From the NCBI RefSeq assembly GCF_007665395.1, contig NZ_VDND01000013.1, positions 1 through 64,000 of the forward strand: a DNA stretch of 64,000 nucleotides. Direction: 5' to 3'. The notes under the pieces were generated by a model that saw only the letters and a program-made list of their open reading frames with translations, made no database searches and was not told the origin of the DNA. Position 1 is the first letter of the stretch. The number at the start of each line of letters is the position of its first letter. Origin of the DNA: Pseudomonas oryzihabitans (lineage in GTDB: Bacteria > Pseudomonadota > Gammaproteobacteria > Pseudomonadales > Pseudomonadaceae). Shown piece after piece: positions 26,254-34,643 of this stretch. The position numbers and the translations under genes are program-made.

Positions 26254-27186
26254 ATGACCCTGACTGAACTGCGCTATATCGTCACGCTCGCCCAGGAACA
26301 GCACTTTGGCCGAGCCGCCGAGCGTTGCCACGTCAGCCAGCCGACGCTGTCGGTCGGCGTCAAGAAGCTCGAGGACGAGCTGGGCATTCTGATCTTCGAG
26401 CGCAGCAAGAGTGCCGTGCGCCTCACCCCCACCGGCGAGGGCATCGTCGCCCAGGCGCAGAAGGTGCTGGAGCAGGCCCAGGGCATCCGCGAGCTGGCCC
26501 AGGCCGGCAAGAACCAGCTCAGCGCCCCGCTGAAGATCGGCGCCATCTATACCATCGGGCCCTATCTCTTCCCGCACCTCATCCCGCAGCTCAACCGGGT
26601 GGCGCCGGAGATGCCGCTGTACATCGAGGAAAACTTCACCCACCTGCTGCGGGACAAGCTGCGCACCGGGGAACTGGACGCCGTCATCCTCGCCCTGCCG
26701 TTCAGCGAGCCGGATGTCCTGACCATGCCGCTGTACGACGAACCCTTCTACGTGATGATGCCGGCGCGGCACCCCTGGACCAAGCTCAAGACCATCCCGC
26801 AGAACCAGCTCAGCGACAAGAGCCTGCTGCTGCTCGGCGAAGGCCACTGCTTCCGCGACCAGGTGCTGGAAGCCTGTCCGACCGTGCGCAAGCACGAGGA
26901 AAACAAGAATTCCACGGTGGAATCCTCGTCGCTGGAAACCATTCGCCACATGGTCGCCTCGGGCCTGGGCGTCTCGGTGCTGCCGTTCTCGGCCGTTGAG
27001 AGTCACCACTATGCGCCGGGGATCATCGAGGTGCGGCCCTTCGAACGGCCGGTGCCCTATCGCACCGTGGCCATCGCCTGGCGCGCCAGCTTCCCGCGGC
27101 CCAAGGCCATCGAGGTGCTGGCCGATTCGGTCCGGCTGTGCTCCGTGGCGCGGCCCGAAGCCAAGGGCGTCGTGCAGCCGGCATGA
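26254..27186 (+). CDS. oxyR: Hydrogen peroxide-sensing LysR regulator OxyR
   Basis: A 310-residue LysR-type regulator with N-terminal helix-turn-helix (HFGRAAERCHVSQPTLSVGV) and periplasmic-binding-like sensor domain. The two redox cysteines fall exactly at C199 (GEGHCFRDQ) and C208 (LEACP), the positions that form the peroxide-induced disulfide in E. coli OxyR. ATG 26254 gives this numbering; a start nine codons upstream is possible but disfavoured. It activates catalase and alkyl hydroperoxide reductase genes. Its stop overlaps the recG start by four bases. Confidence 0.96.
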   Translation: MTLTELRYIVTLAQEQHFGRAAERCHVSQPTLSVGVKKLEDELGILIFERSKSAVRLTPTGEGIVAQAQKVLEQAQGIRELAQAGKNQLSAPLKIGAIYTIGPYLFPHLIPQLNRVAPEMPLYIEENFTHLLRDKLRTGELDAVILALPFSEPDVLTMPLYDEPFYVMMPARHPWTKLKTIPQNQLSDKSLLLLGEGHCFRDQVLEACPTVRKHEENKNSTVESSSLETIRHMVASGLGVSVLPFSAVESHHYAPGIIEVRPFERPVPYRTVAIAWRASFPRPKAIEVLADSVRLCSVARPEAKGVVQPA

Positions 27187-29258
27187 GCGAACTGGCCGCG
27201 ACGCCGGTCACCGCCCTCAAGGGGGTCGGCGCCGCCCTGCAGGAGAAGCTCGCGCGGGTCGGCCTGGAAACCTTGCAGGACGTGCTCTTCCACCTGCCGC
27301 TGCGCTACCAGGACCGCACCCGCATCGTGCCCATCGGTGCCCTGCGGCCCGGCCAGGATGCGGTGGTCGAGGGGATGGTCGCCTCCGCCGAGGTGCTCAT
27401 GGGCCGCCGCCGCAGCCTGCTGGTCCGGCTGCAGGACGGCAGCGGCACCCTGTCGCTGCGCTTCTTCCACTTCAGCCAGGCGCAGAAGGACGGCCTCAAG
27501 CGCGGCACCCTGCTGCGCTGCTATGGCGAGGTGCGTCCCGGCGCCTCGGGGCTGGAGATCTACCACCCGGAATACCGCGCCCAGGATGAAAACGCCCCGG
27601 CGCCTGTCGAGCAGACCCTGACCCCCATCTACCCGACCACCGAGGGCCTCACCCAGCTGCGCCTGCGCCAGCTCAGCGCCCAGACGCTGGAGCGCCTCGG
27701 GCCCGACTCCCTGCCGGACTGGCTGCCGCCGGAGATGGCCGCGCACTACCGGCTGGGTCCGCTGGCCGATGCCCTGCGCTACCTGCACCGGCCGCCGCCG
27801 GATGCCGACCTGGAAGAGCTCGCCGAGGGTCGCCACTGGGCCCAGGAACGACTGGTCTTTGAGGAGCTGCTGACCCACCAGCTGTCCCTGCAGCGCCTGC
27901 GCGAGACCCTGCGGGCGCAGCGTGCGGTGCCCTTGCCCGCCGCCCGGCGGCTACCCCAGCTCTACCTGGACAACCTCGGCTTCACCCCCACCGGCGCCCA
28001 GCAGCGCGTCGGCCGCGAGATCGCCTACGACCTGGCCCAGGGCGAGCCCATGCTGCGCCTGGTGCAGGGCGACGTGGGCGCGGGCAAGACGGTGGTCGCC
28101 GCCCTGGCGGCGCTGCAGGCCATCGAGGCTGGCTACCAGGTGGCGCTGATGGCGCCCACCGAGATCCTCGCCGAGCAGCACTTCCTCAACTTCCAGCGCT
28201 GGTTCGCCGCGCTGGACATCGAGGTGGCCTGGCTGGCCGGCAAGCTCAAGGGCAAGGCCCGCGCCAGCTCCCTGGAGCGCATCGCCGCCGGGGCGCCCAT
28301 GGTGGTGGGCACCCATGCGCTGTTCCAGGACGAGGTCCGCTTCGCCCGGCTGGCGCTGGTGGTGATCGACGAGCAGCACCGCTTCGGCGTGCAGCAGCGC
28401 CTGGCCCTGCGCCAGAAGGGCGTCGACGGGCGCCTGGCGCCGCACCAGCTGATCATGACCGCCACGCCCATCCCGCGCACCCTGGCCATGAGCGCCTATG
28501 CCGACCTGGATACCTCGGTGCTCGACGAGTTGCCGCCGGGGCGGACTCCGGTCAATACCGTGAGCGTCACCGACAGTCGCCGCGAGGAAGTCGTGGAGCG
28601 TGTCCGCGCCGCCTGCCACGAAGGGCGCCAGGCCTACTGGGTCTGTACCCTGATCGAGGAATCCGAGGAGCTCACCTGCCAGGCGGCGGAGACCACCTAC
28701 GAGGAGTTGCAGCTGGCCCTGGCCGAATTGCACGTCGGGTTGATCCACGGCCGCATGAAGCCGGCGGAGAAAGCCGCGGTGATGGCCGAGTTCAAGGCCG
28801 GCAACCTGCAGCTGCTGGTGGCCACCACGGTGATCGAGGTGGGGGTGGACGTGCCCAACGCCAGCCTTATGATCATCGAGAATCCCGAGCGCCTGGGCCT
28901 GGCCCAGCTGCACCAGCTGCGCGGCCGGGTCGGGCGGGGCAGTGCGGTCAGCCATTGCGTGCTGCTGTTCCACCCGCCGCTGTCGCAGATCGGCCGCGAG
29001 CGCCTGGCCATCATGCGCGAGACCAACGACGGCTTCATCATCGCCGAGAAGGACCTGGAGTTGCGTGGCCCCGGCGAGATGCTCGGCACGCGCCAGACCG
29101 GCCTGTTGCAGTTCAAGGTGGCCGACCTCATGCGCGACGCCCACTGGCTGCCGGCGGTGCGCGATGCCGCCCAGGAGTTGCTGGCGCGCTGGCCGAGCCA
29201 TGCCGGTCCGCTGCTGGAGCGCTGGTTGCGCCATGGACAGCAATACGGCCAGGTGTGA
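27183..29258 (+). CDS. recG: ATP-dependent DNA helicase RecG
   Basis: A 691-residue superfamily 2 helicase that reverses stalled forks and processes branched DNA. Residues about 1-150 form the wedge (OB) domain with LPLRYQDRT; Walker A GDVGAGKT is at 296-303, the DEQH box at 396-399, then TATPIPRTLA (motif III), GLIHGRMKPAEK (motif IV) and the QLHQLRGRVGRG region (motif VI). Length is the Pseudomonas standard. It is translationally coupled to oxyR through an ATGA overlap, the arrangement also found in other pseudomonads. Confidence 0.97.
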   Translation: MSELAATPVTALKGVGAALQEKLARVGLETLQDVLFHLPLRYQDRTRIVPIGALRPGQDAVVEGMVASAEVLMGRRRSLLVRLQDGSGTLSLRFFHFSQAQKDGLKRGTLLRCYGEVRPGASGLEIYHPEYRAQDENAPAPVEQTLTPIYPTTEGLTQLRLRQLSAQTLERLGPDSLPDWLPPEMAAHYRLGPLADALRYLHRPPPDADLEELAEGRHWAQERLVFEELLTHQLSLQRLRETLRAQRAVPLPAARRLPQLYLDNLGFTPTGAQQRVGREIAYDLAQGEPMLRLVQGDVGAGKTVVAALAALQAIEAGYQVALMAPTEILAEQHFLNFQRWFAALDIEVAWLAGKLKGKARASSLERIAAGAPMVVGTHALFQDEVRFARLALVVIDEQHRFGVQQRLALRQKGVDGRLAPHQLIMTATPIPRTLAMSAYADLDTSVLDELPPGRTPVNTVSVTDSRREEVVERVRAACHEGRQAYWVCTLIEESEELTCQAAETTYEELQLALAELHVGLIHGRMKPAEKAAVMAEFKAGNLQLLVATTVIEVGVDVPNASLMIIENPERLGLAQLHQLRGRVGRGSAVSHCVLLFHPPLSQIGRERLAIMRETNDGFIIAEKDLELRGPGEMLGTRQTGLLQFKVADLMRDAHWLPAVRDAAQELLARWPSHAGPLLERWLRHGQQYGQV

Positions 29259-29333
29259 CAAAGCTTATACAGACGGCGCTACCTACGGAGCCGAATGGTT
29301 ATACTCCAAGGCGTACGTGAGGAAGAAAATGCC

Positions 29334-30728
29334 ATGACCGATGTAGCGCTCGCTTCGCCCGCCCCTGAAGTTCCCCCTTCGATCCAGCAGCTACTCGCCC
29401 AGTTGAATCTGGCCTATCGGCCGGTACCGGCGACGAGCCGCCAGCCGCAGGTGAATCGGGTGCACACGGTGCTCCTCAGCGACAGCGTCGGCATGCTGCT
29501 GGTGCTGCTGCCCGAGGATCAGTTGCTGGATCTGCGCCGGCTGGTGGAGTTCACCGGGCGGCAACTGGCGGTGGTGGCGCCGGAGCGGTTGCTGCGCACC
29601 CTGGAGCGCTACGAACTGGATGTCCTGCCGGGGTTGCCGTCGCTGACCAATTCGCCCTGCCTGTATGACGAGCGTCTGCTGGAGGCGCCGCGACTGCTGC
29701 TGGAGTCCGGTGAGCGCTCGCTGCTGCTGGAGGTGGAAACGTCTGACTATCGCCGCCTGTTGAGTCAGGCCACCGCCGGCAGCTTCGGCATCCCGGCGGC
29801 CGGTATCCAGCCGAATCTGCGCCATCCGGAGCGCGATGAAGCGGAAATTCTCCATGCGGCCACCGCCTTCACCGCACGCCGCATCCGCCAGCGGCTGGAA
29901 GAGACGCTGGAAATCCCACCGCTGTCCAAGACCGCGGAGAAGGTCATCAAGCTGCGCGTCGATCCCGATGCCACGGTGGACGACCTGGCCAACGTGGTGG
30001 AGACCGACCCGGCCCTGGCCGCCCAGGTGATCAGCTGGGCCGCCTCGCCCTACTATGCCGCGCCCGGCAAGATCCGCTCGGTGGAAGATGCCATCGTGCG
30101 CGTACTGGGCTTCGACCTGGTGATCAACCTGGCCCTCGGTCTGGCCCTGGGCAAGACCCTCAGCCTGCCCAGCGACCAGGCGCAGCAGGAGACGCCCTAC
30201 TGGAAGCAGGCCATCTACACCGCCGCCCTGATCGAGGGCCTGGCGCGCTCCATGCCGCGGGCGGAGCGGCCGGAGATGGGCCTGGCCTATCTCGGCGGCC
30301 TGCTGCACAATTTCGGTTACCTGGTGCTGGCGCATGTCTTCCCGCCGCACTTCACGCTGATCTGCCGCCACCTGGAGGCCAACCGCCAGCTGGATCACCA
30401 GGTGATCGAGCATCACCTGCTGGGCATCACCCGCGAGCAGATCGGCGCCGCCCTGATGCGCTGCTGGGAAATGCCCGAGGAGGTGGTGACGGCGCTGCGC
30501 TTCCAGGGCGATCCGGAGTACCACGGCGAGCAGGCGGTCTATCCCAACCTGATCTTCCTCGCCGTGCAGCTGCTGCGCGGCGAGGGTATCGGCAATGGCC
30601 CGGCCCAGCCCATCCCCGACGAGCTCTATACGCGGCTGAACATAGAGCCGGCCAAGGCCCGGGAATGCATGCAGAGGATCCTCGGCGCGGAAGCCGCCCT
30701 GCGCGAGCTGACCGGCCAGTTCAAATGA
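29334..30728 (+). CDS. YbaK/aaRS-associated plus HDOD domain protein
   Basis: A 464-residue cytoplasmic protein. The N-terminal part (about 15-165) resembles a YbaK/ProX-type tRNA-editing domain (AVVAPERLLRTLERY), but I cannot identify its active lysine with certainty. The C-terminal part (about 190-450) is an HDOD domain: IPPLSKTAEKVIKLRVDPDA, VVETDPALAAQVISWAASPYY and YLGGLLHNFGYLVLAHVFP. HDOD proteins relate to HD-GYP enzymes but usually lack metal-dependent phosphodiesterase activity and serve signalling. It follows recG in the same direction. GAGGAAG precedes ATG 29334 by about ten bases. Confidence 0.75.
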   Translation: MTDVALASPAPEVPPSIQQLLAQLNLAYRPVPATSRQPQVNRVHTVLLSDSVGMLLVLLPEDQLLDLRRLVEFTGRQLAVVAPERLLRTLERYELDVLPGLPSLTNSPCLYDERLLEAPRLLLESGERSLLLEVETSDYRRLLSQATAGSFGIPAAGIQPNLRHPERDEAEILHAATAFTARRIRQRLEETLEIPPLSKTAEKVIKLRVDPDATVDDLANVVETDPALAAQVISWAASPYYAAPGKIRSVEDAIVRVLGFDLVINLALGLALGKTLSLPSDQAQQETPYWKQAIYTAALIEGLARSMPRAERPEMGLAYLGGLLHNFGYLVLAHVFPPHFTLICRHLEANRQLDHQVIEHHLLGITREQIGAALMRCWEMPEEVVTALRFQGDPEYHGEQAVYPNLIFLAVQLLRGEGIGNGPAQPIPDELYTRLNIEPAKARECMQRILGAEAALRELTGQFK

Positions 30729-30781
30729 TCCCCTGAGCGCGGCGGACCGGCTGCGGCCGGATCCGCCGGCTGCCAGGCAAC

Positions 30782-30806
30782 AAAAAACCCGCCGAGGCGG
30801 GTTTTT
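30782..30806. terminator. Bidirectional intrinsic terminator between the HDOD gene and rpmG
   Basis: AAAAAACCCGCC-GA-GGCGGGTTTTT is flanked by A and T tracts on both sides, serving both convergent transcripts. Confidence 0.93.
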
Positions 30807-30824
30807 CGTCAAGGGGGCGACCAA

Positions 30825-30980
30825 TTACTTGATCTTGCCTTCCTTGTACATGACATGCTTGCGCACGACCGGATCGAATTTCTTGATTTCGATCTTTTCG
30901 GGCTTGGTGCGCTTGTTCTTGTCAGTGGTGTAGAAGTGACCGGTACCGGCACTGGAAATCAGACGGATCAATTCACGCAT
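30825..30980 (-). CDS. rpmG: 50S ribosomal protein L33
   Basis: A 51-residue ribosomal protein from ATG 30980 to TAA 30825. The sequence starts MRELIRLISSAGTGHFYTTD and ends KHVMYKEGKIK, the standard L33 of the cysteine-free, zinc-independent type. It binds 23S rRNA near the E site. It follows rpmB by 11 bases in one operon and ends at a strong terminator. Confidence 0.97.
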   Translation of the reverse strand: MRELIRLISSAGTGHFYTTDKNKRTKPEKIEIKKFDPVVRKHVMYKEGKIK

Positions 30981-30991
30981 GACGAATCCCC

Positions 30992-31228
30992 TTAGAATTT
31001 TTCGCCGCGGCTACGCAGCTCGGACAGGACGGTTTCGATACCGCGCTTGTCGATGATACGCATGCCCTTGGCAGAAACGCGCAGACGCACGAAGCGCTTC
31101 TCGGATTCTACCCAGAAACGGTGATGCTGCAGGTTCGGCAGGAAACGACGACGGGTTTTGTTGTTAGCGTGGGAAACGTTGTTCCCAGTAATCGGACCCT
31201 TACCGGTTACTTGGCAAACTCTCGACAT
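30992..31228 (-). CDS. rpmB: 50S ribosomal protein L28
   Basis: A 78-residue ribosomal protein, first gene of the rpmB-rpmG operon. MSRVCQVTGKGPITGNNVSH and TRRRFLPNLQHHRFW are universal L28 features. It is the usual Pseudomonas length and carries only one cysteine, so it is not the zinc-ribbon form. Confidence 0.97.
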   Translation of the reverse strand: MSRVCQVTGKGPITGNNVSHANNKTRRRFLPNLQHHRFWVESEKRFVRLRVSAKGMRIIDKRGIETVLSELRSRGEKF

Positions 31229-31618
31229 GGCTCAGCCCTCATAAACCTCATGCCAAACCCGGCATGGGTTGGCCGCTTGTAACTGTATTGATTCCTGTTT
31301 TGACGGGAGCGCCGGCGAAAGCCGGGGACCTGAAGCGGCCATACCCCGAAAAAAGAGCGCTGTTTTATACCAGAAGCACTCGGCGATAACAAGGTGGGGC
31401 GACGGATGAAATCCCCGTGGAGCGGGCGCTGCGCGGCCCTCTCCGGAATGCCAACCGTTCGTCGGTCGGAAGCATTGTGACAGACGGACGGGTGGTCTAG
31501 TTTAAGGCGACTGAGAAAACCAAGCACATCCGCCAGGCGGTCGTCGGCAGGGCCTGTCAGCCCGCTGCCACGGAACAGTCCCACCGCCTGCCCACCCCGG
31601 ATCCACAAGGAATCGTCC
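31229..31618. other. Divergent intergenic region between rpmB and the peptide-binding protein
   Basis: About 390 bases without a supportable gene. It must hold the rpmB promoter on the minus strand (AT-richer stretch at about 31270-31400) and that of the binding protein on the plus strand. I see no repeat or RNA structure worth naming. Confidence 0.6.
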
Positions 31619-33196
31619 ATGCGTTTCGCCGCCTTGCCTCTGCTCTTCGCGCCCCTGCTGGCCCAGGCCGCCACGCTCAGTGTCTGCACCGAAGCCAGTC
31701 CGGATGGATTCGACGTGGTGCAGTACAACTCCCTGACCACCACCAATGCCTCGGCCGACGTGCTGATGAATCGCCTGGTGGACTACGACGCCGGCGAAGG
31801 CAAGCTGGTGCCGAGCCTGGCCCAGAACTGGACGATCTCCACCGATGGCCTGACCTACGACTTCACCCTGCGCCCGGACGTGAAATTCCACCACACCGAC
31901 TACTTCACCCCGAGTCGCAGCCTGAACGCCGACGACGTGGTGTTCAGCTTCCAGCGCATGCTCGACAAGGATCATCCCTGGCACGCGGTGGCCAAGAGCG
32001 GCTACCCCCATGCCCAGTCGATGCAGTGGCCCAAGCTGATCAAGAGTGTCGAGAAGACCGGTGACCTGGGCGTGCGCATCGTGCTCAACACCCCGGACGC
32101 CACCTTCCTGCCGACCTTGAGCATGGGCTTCGCATCCATCTATTCCGCCGAGTACGCCGACCAGCTGCTCAAGGCCGGCAAGACCGCCCAGCTCAACGAC
32201 GAACCCATAGGCACTGGGCCCTTCGTCTTCAAGCGCTACCAGAAGGACGCCGTGGTCCGCTACGCGGCCAATCCGGGCTATTTCGCCGGCAAGCCCAAGC
32301 TGGATGGACTGATCTACGCCATCACCCCGGATTCGGCGGTACGCCTGCAGCGGCTCAAGCGCGGCGAGTGCCAGCTTGCCCTCTCGCCCAAGCCCCAGGA
32401 CCTGCAGAGCGCCCGGGAGGACAAGAGCCTGCAGGTGCTGCAGACGCCGGCCTTCATGACCGCCTTCGTCGGTATCAACACCAGCCATCCGCCGCTGGAC
32501 AACATCAAGGTGCGCCAGGCCATCAACCTGGCGTTCGACAAGCAGAGCTATCTCAAGGCGGTGTTCCAGGACACCGCGGTGGCCGCCGACAACGTCTATC
32601 CGCCGACCACCTGGGGCTACGCCAAGGACGTGCCGGCCTATCCCTATGACCCGGCCAAGGCCAAGGCCCTGCTGGCCCAGGCGGGCCTCAAGGACGGCTT
32701 CAAGACCACCATCTGGACGCGGCCCAGCGGCAGCCTGCTCAACCCCAATCCGCAACTGGGCGCCCAGATGCTGCAGGCCGACCTGAAGAAGATCGGCGTC
32801 GATGCCCAGATCCAGGTGATCGAGTGGGGCGAGCTGATCCGTCGCGCTAAGACCGGCGAGCACGACCTGCTGTTCATGGGGTGGGCCGGTGACAACGGCG
32901 ATCCGGACAACTACCTGACCCCGCAATTCTCCTGCGCCTCGGTGCAGTCGGGCCTCAACTTCGCCCGCTATTGCGACAAGACCCTGGATGGCGCCATCGC
33001 CAAGGGCAAGACCCTGTCCGACCAGATGGCCCGGGCCACCGTCTACCACCAGGCCCAGCGCATCATCCACGACCAGGCGCTGTGGCTGCCGCTGGCGCAC
33101 CCGACGGTGACGGTCCTGGCCAAGACCGGGGTAGAGGGCTACCGGCCCAGTCCCTTCGGCCGGCAGGACTTCAGCCAGGTCAGTGGCGGTCGCTGA
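31619..33196 (+). CDS. Periplasmic dipeptide/oligopeptide-binding protein (family 5), orphan
   Basis: A 525-residue extracellular solute-binding protein of the DppA/OppA family. A short signal peptide (1-17, cleaved after AQA) exports it. Family blocks are LVPSLAQNWTISTDGLTYDFTLRPDVKFH near 65, the NADDVVFSF region, YPYDPAKAKALLAQAG near 345 and FMGWAGDNGDPDNYL near 420; two cysteines lie in FSCASVQSGLNFARYC. It has no permease or ATPase beside it and probably shares a Dpp transporter encoded elsewhere. A homologue (PA5317, a DppA paralogue) also sits next to rpmB in P. aeruginosa. Confidence 0.87.
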   Translation: MRFAALPLLFAPLLAQAATLSVCTEASPDGFDVVQYNSLTTTNASADVLMNRLVDYDAGEGKLVPSLAQNWTISTDGLTYDFTLRPDVKFHHTDYFTPSRSLNADDVVFSFQRMLDKDHPWHAVAKSGYPHAQSMQWPKLIKSVEKTGDLGVRIVLNTPDATFLPTLSMGFASIYSAEYADQLLKAGKTAQLNDEPIGTGPFVFKRYQKDAVVRYAANPGYFAGKPKLDGLIYAITPDSAVRLQRLKRGECQLALSPKPQDLQSAREDKSLQVLQTPAFMTAFVGINTSHPPLDNIKVRQAINLAFDKQSYLKAVFQDTAVAADNVYPPTTWGYAKDVPAYPYDPAKAKALLAQAGLKDGFKTTIWTRPSGSLLNPNPQLGAQMLQADLKKIGVDAQIQVIEWGELIRRAKTGEHDLLFMGWAGDNGDPDNYLTPQFSCASVQSGLNFARYCDKTLDGAIAKGKTLSDQMARATVYHQAQRIIHDQALWLPLAHPTVTVLAKTGVEGYRPSPFGRQDFSQVSGGR

Positions 33197-33211
33197 GGCC
33201 GCTACGGGTGC

Positions 33212-33466
33212 TCAGGGGTGGGCGCGGCGGAACAGCGTCCACTCTTCGATTTCGTGACCATCGGCGAAATGACACATCCCGTACTGGTTGCCGTTGGCGT
33301 CCTGGCGGAGGTCCACGCGGCCACCCTGGCTGATGCAGTATTCGGACGCCGGATTGGCCAGCTGGTAGCCGTTGCGCGCCGGTTGCTCCTCGCGGGTACA
33401 GCCGGCGCCCAGCAGCAGGCTACCGAACAGGGTACTGGTGAGCAGGCAGGGGATGACGGCGCGCAT
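33212..33466 (-). CDS. DUF333 small lipoprotein
   Basis: An 84-residue lipoprotein with signal peptide and lipobox LLGAGC (cysteine at about 23). The mature part holds the DUF333 motif: ANPASEYCISQGG, then DANGNQYGMCHFADGHEIEEW, with two conserved cysteines. DUF333 proteins are sometimes labelled putative hemolysins without evidence. It starts at ATG 33466 and converges with the peptide-binding protein gene. Confidence 0.85.
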   Translation of the reverse strand: MRAVIPCLLTSTLFGSLLLGAGCTREEQPARNGYQLANPASEYCISQGGRVDLRQDANGNQYGMCHFADGHEIEEWTLFRRAHP

Positions 33467-33546
33467 GGGTGGGATTCCGCGGGGATGAAAACCCCACCCT
33501 AGGGCAGGCGAAGGCCGTTGGCCAGCCCGATGCGGTTGGATCGGGC

Positions 33547-33876
33547 TCACTGCCAGGGGCGCCCATCGGTGCGCTCCACCAGCTTGACCTTCTGCTGGAG
33601 GGCGGCGCGGGCCATCATGTGGGCGCTCACCGGCGCGGTGATGAAGAGGAACAGGGCGATCAGCAGTTCGTGCAGGCTGAGGCCGTCGCCCTGGACGCTG
33701 AAGAACAGCATCGAGGCGATGATGGTGCTGCCCACGCCCAGGGTGGTGGCCTTGGTCGGGCCGTGCAGGCGCATGAAGAAGTCCGGCAGCCGGTACAGGC
33801 CGATGGCGCCGATGAGGGCGAAACTGCTGCCGATGAGCAGCAGGGCGCAGATCAGGAGTTCGAGCCAGAAGGGCAT
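33547..33876 (-). CDS. phaG: Mrp/Sha/Pha cation antiporter subunit G
   Basis: A 109-residue membrane protein with three helices and the MnhG/PhaG signature IGLYRLPDFFMRLHGPTKATTLG. It is the last subunit of the multisubunit monovalent cation/proton antiporter encoded at 33547-39274. The complex exports Na+ or K+ in exchange for protons and supports pH and salt homeostasis. Fifteen bases separate it from phaF. Confidence 0.92.
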   Translation of the reverse strand: MPFWLELLICALLLIGSSFALIGAIGLYRLPDFFMRLHGPTKATTLGVGSTIIASMLFFSVQGDGLSLHELLIALFLFITAPVSAHMMARAALQQKVKLVERTDGRPWQ

Positions 33877-33891
33877 GAGGGTAGCTCCTCG

Positions 33892-34161
33892 TTAATCGAT
33901 GATTTCGCCGTGGAGCATGTGCTTGCCCAGCGCCACGGTGCCGACGAAGCCGGTCACGGCGATGAGCAGCGCCGCCTCGAAGAAGACGGCGGTGGCCAGC
34001 CAGATGCCGAACAGCACGATCAGCGCCAGCACGTTGATGTAGAGGGTATCCAGGGCCAGCACCCGATCCGGGATGTCCGGGCCCTTGACCAGGCGATAGA
34101 CGTTGAGCACGGCGGCCACGCCCATCATGCCCATGCACAGCAGCGTCACGTAGGTGAGCAT
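33892..34161 (-). CDS. phaF: Mrp/Sha/Pha cation antiporter subunit F
   Basis: An 89-residue protein with three membrane helices and the MnhF/PhaF motif RLVKGPDIPDRVLALDTL in the first loop, whose aspartates are conserved. Its start overlaps the end of phaE by 16 bases, implying translational coupling. Confidence 0.92.
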   Translation of the reverse strand: MLTYVTLLCMGMMGVAAVLNVYRLVKGPDIPDRVLALDTLYINVLALIVLFGIWLATAVFFEAALLIAVTGFVGTVALGKHMLHGEIID

Positions 34162-34643
34162 TCGAAGATCTCCTTGAGCGGGGCTTCATAGCGCGTCTTG
34201 ACCTGGCGGATCACCTGCGCCTTGTCGTCGACGTCCAGGCCGTGCAGCAGCAGGGTCTTGCGATCGCCGCTGAGGCCGGAGGACACGGTACCGGGGGTGA
34301 GGGACACCACGCAGGCCAGCAGGGTGAGGAGGAATTCGTCCTCGATGTCGATGGGCACCTCGATGAAGGCCGGCTTGAGCTCCCGGGTGGGCCCCAGCAC
34401 CAGGCGCGCGACGTGCAGGTTGGCGACGATGATGTCGTACAGCACTATCAGCGCGTAGCGCAGCAGCAGGCCCGGGCGCCGTAGCCGCGGAGCAGGGAGC
34501 AGGAAGTCCTGGCAGAGCAGCGGGATCCCCCAGCCGAGCAACAGGCCCAAGAGCAGTTGCCCCAGGCTCAGGCTGTTGTTGAGCAGCAGCCAGGTCAGGG
34601 TCAGCAACAGGGTGAGCAGCGGATGCGGCAGCCAGCGCTTCAT
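34146..34643 (-). CDS. phaE: Mrp/Sha/Pha cation antiporter subunit E
   Basis: A 165-residue protein of the MnhE/PhaE family. It has two or three N-terminal helices (LLTLLLTLTWLLLNNSLSLG) and a soluble C-terminal region with FIEVPIDIEDEFLLTLLACVVSLTPGT, the typical block. It overlaps phaD by four bases. Confidence 0.92.
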   Translation of the reverse strand: MKRWLPHPLLTLLLTLTWLLLNNSLSLGQLLLGLLLGWGIPLLCQDFLLPAPRLRRPGLLLRYALIVLYDIIVANLHVARLVLGPTRELKPAFIEVPIDIEDEFLLTLLACVVSLTPGTVSSGLSGDRKTLLLHGLDVDDKAQVIRQVKTRYEAPLKEIFECSPT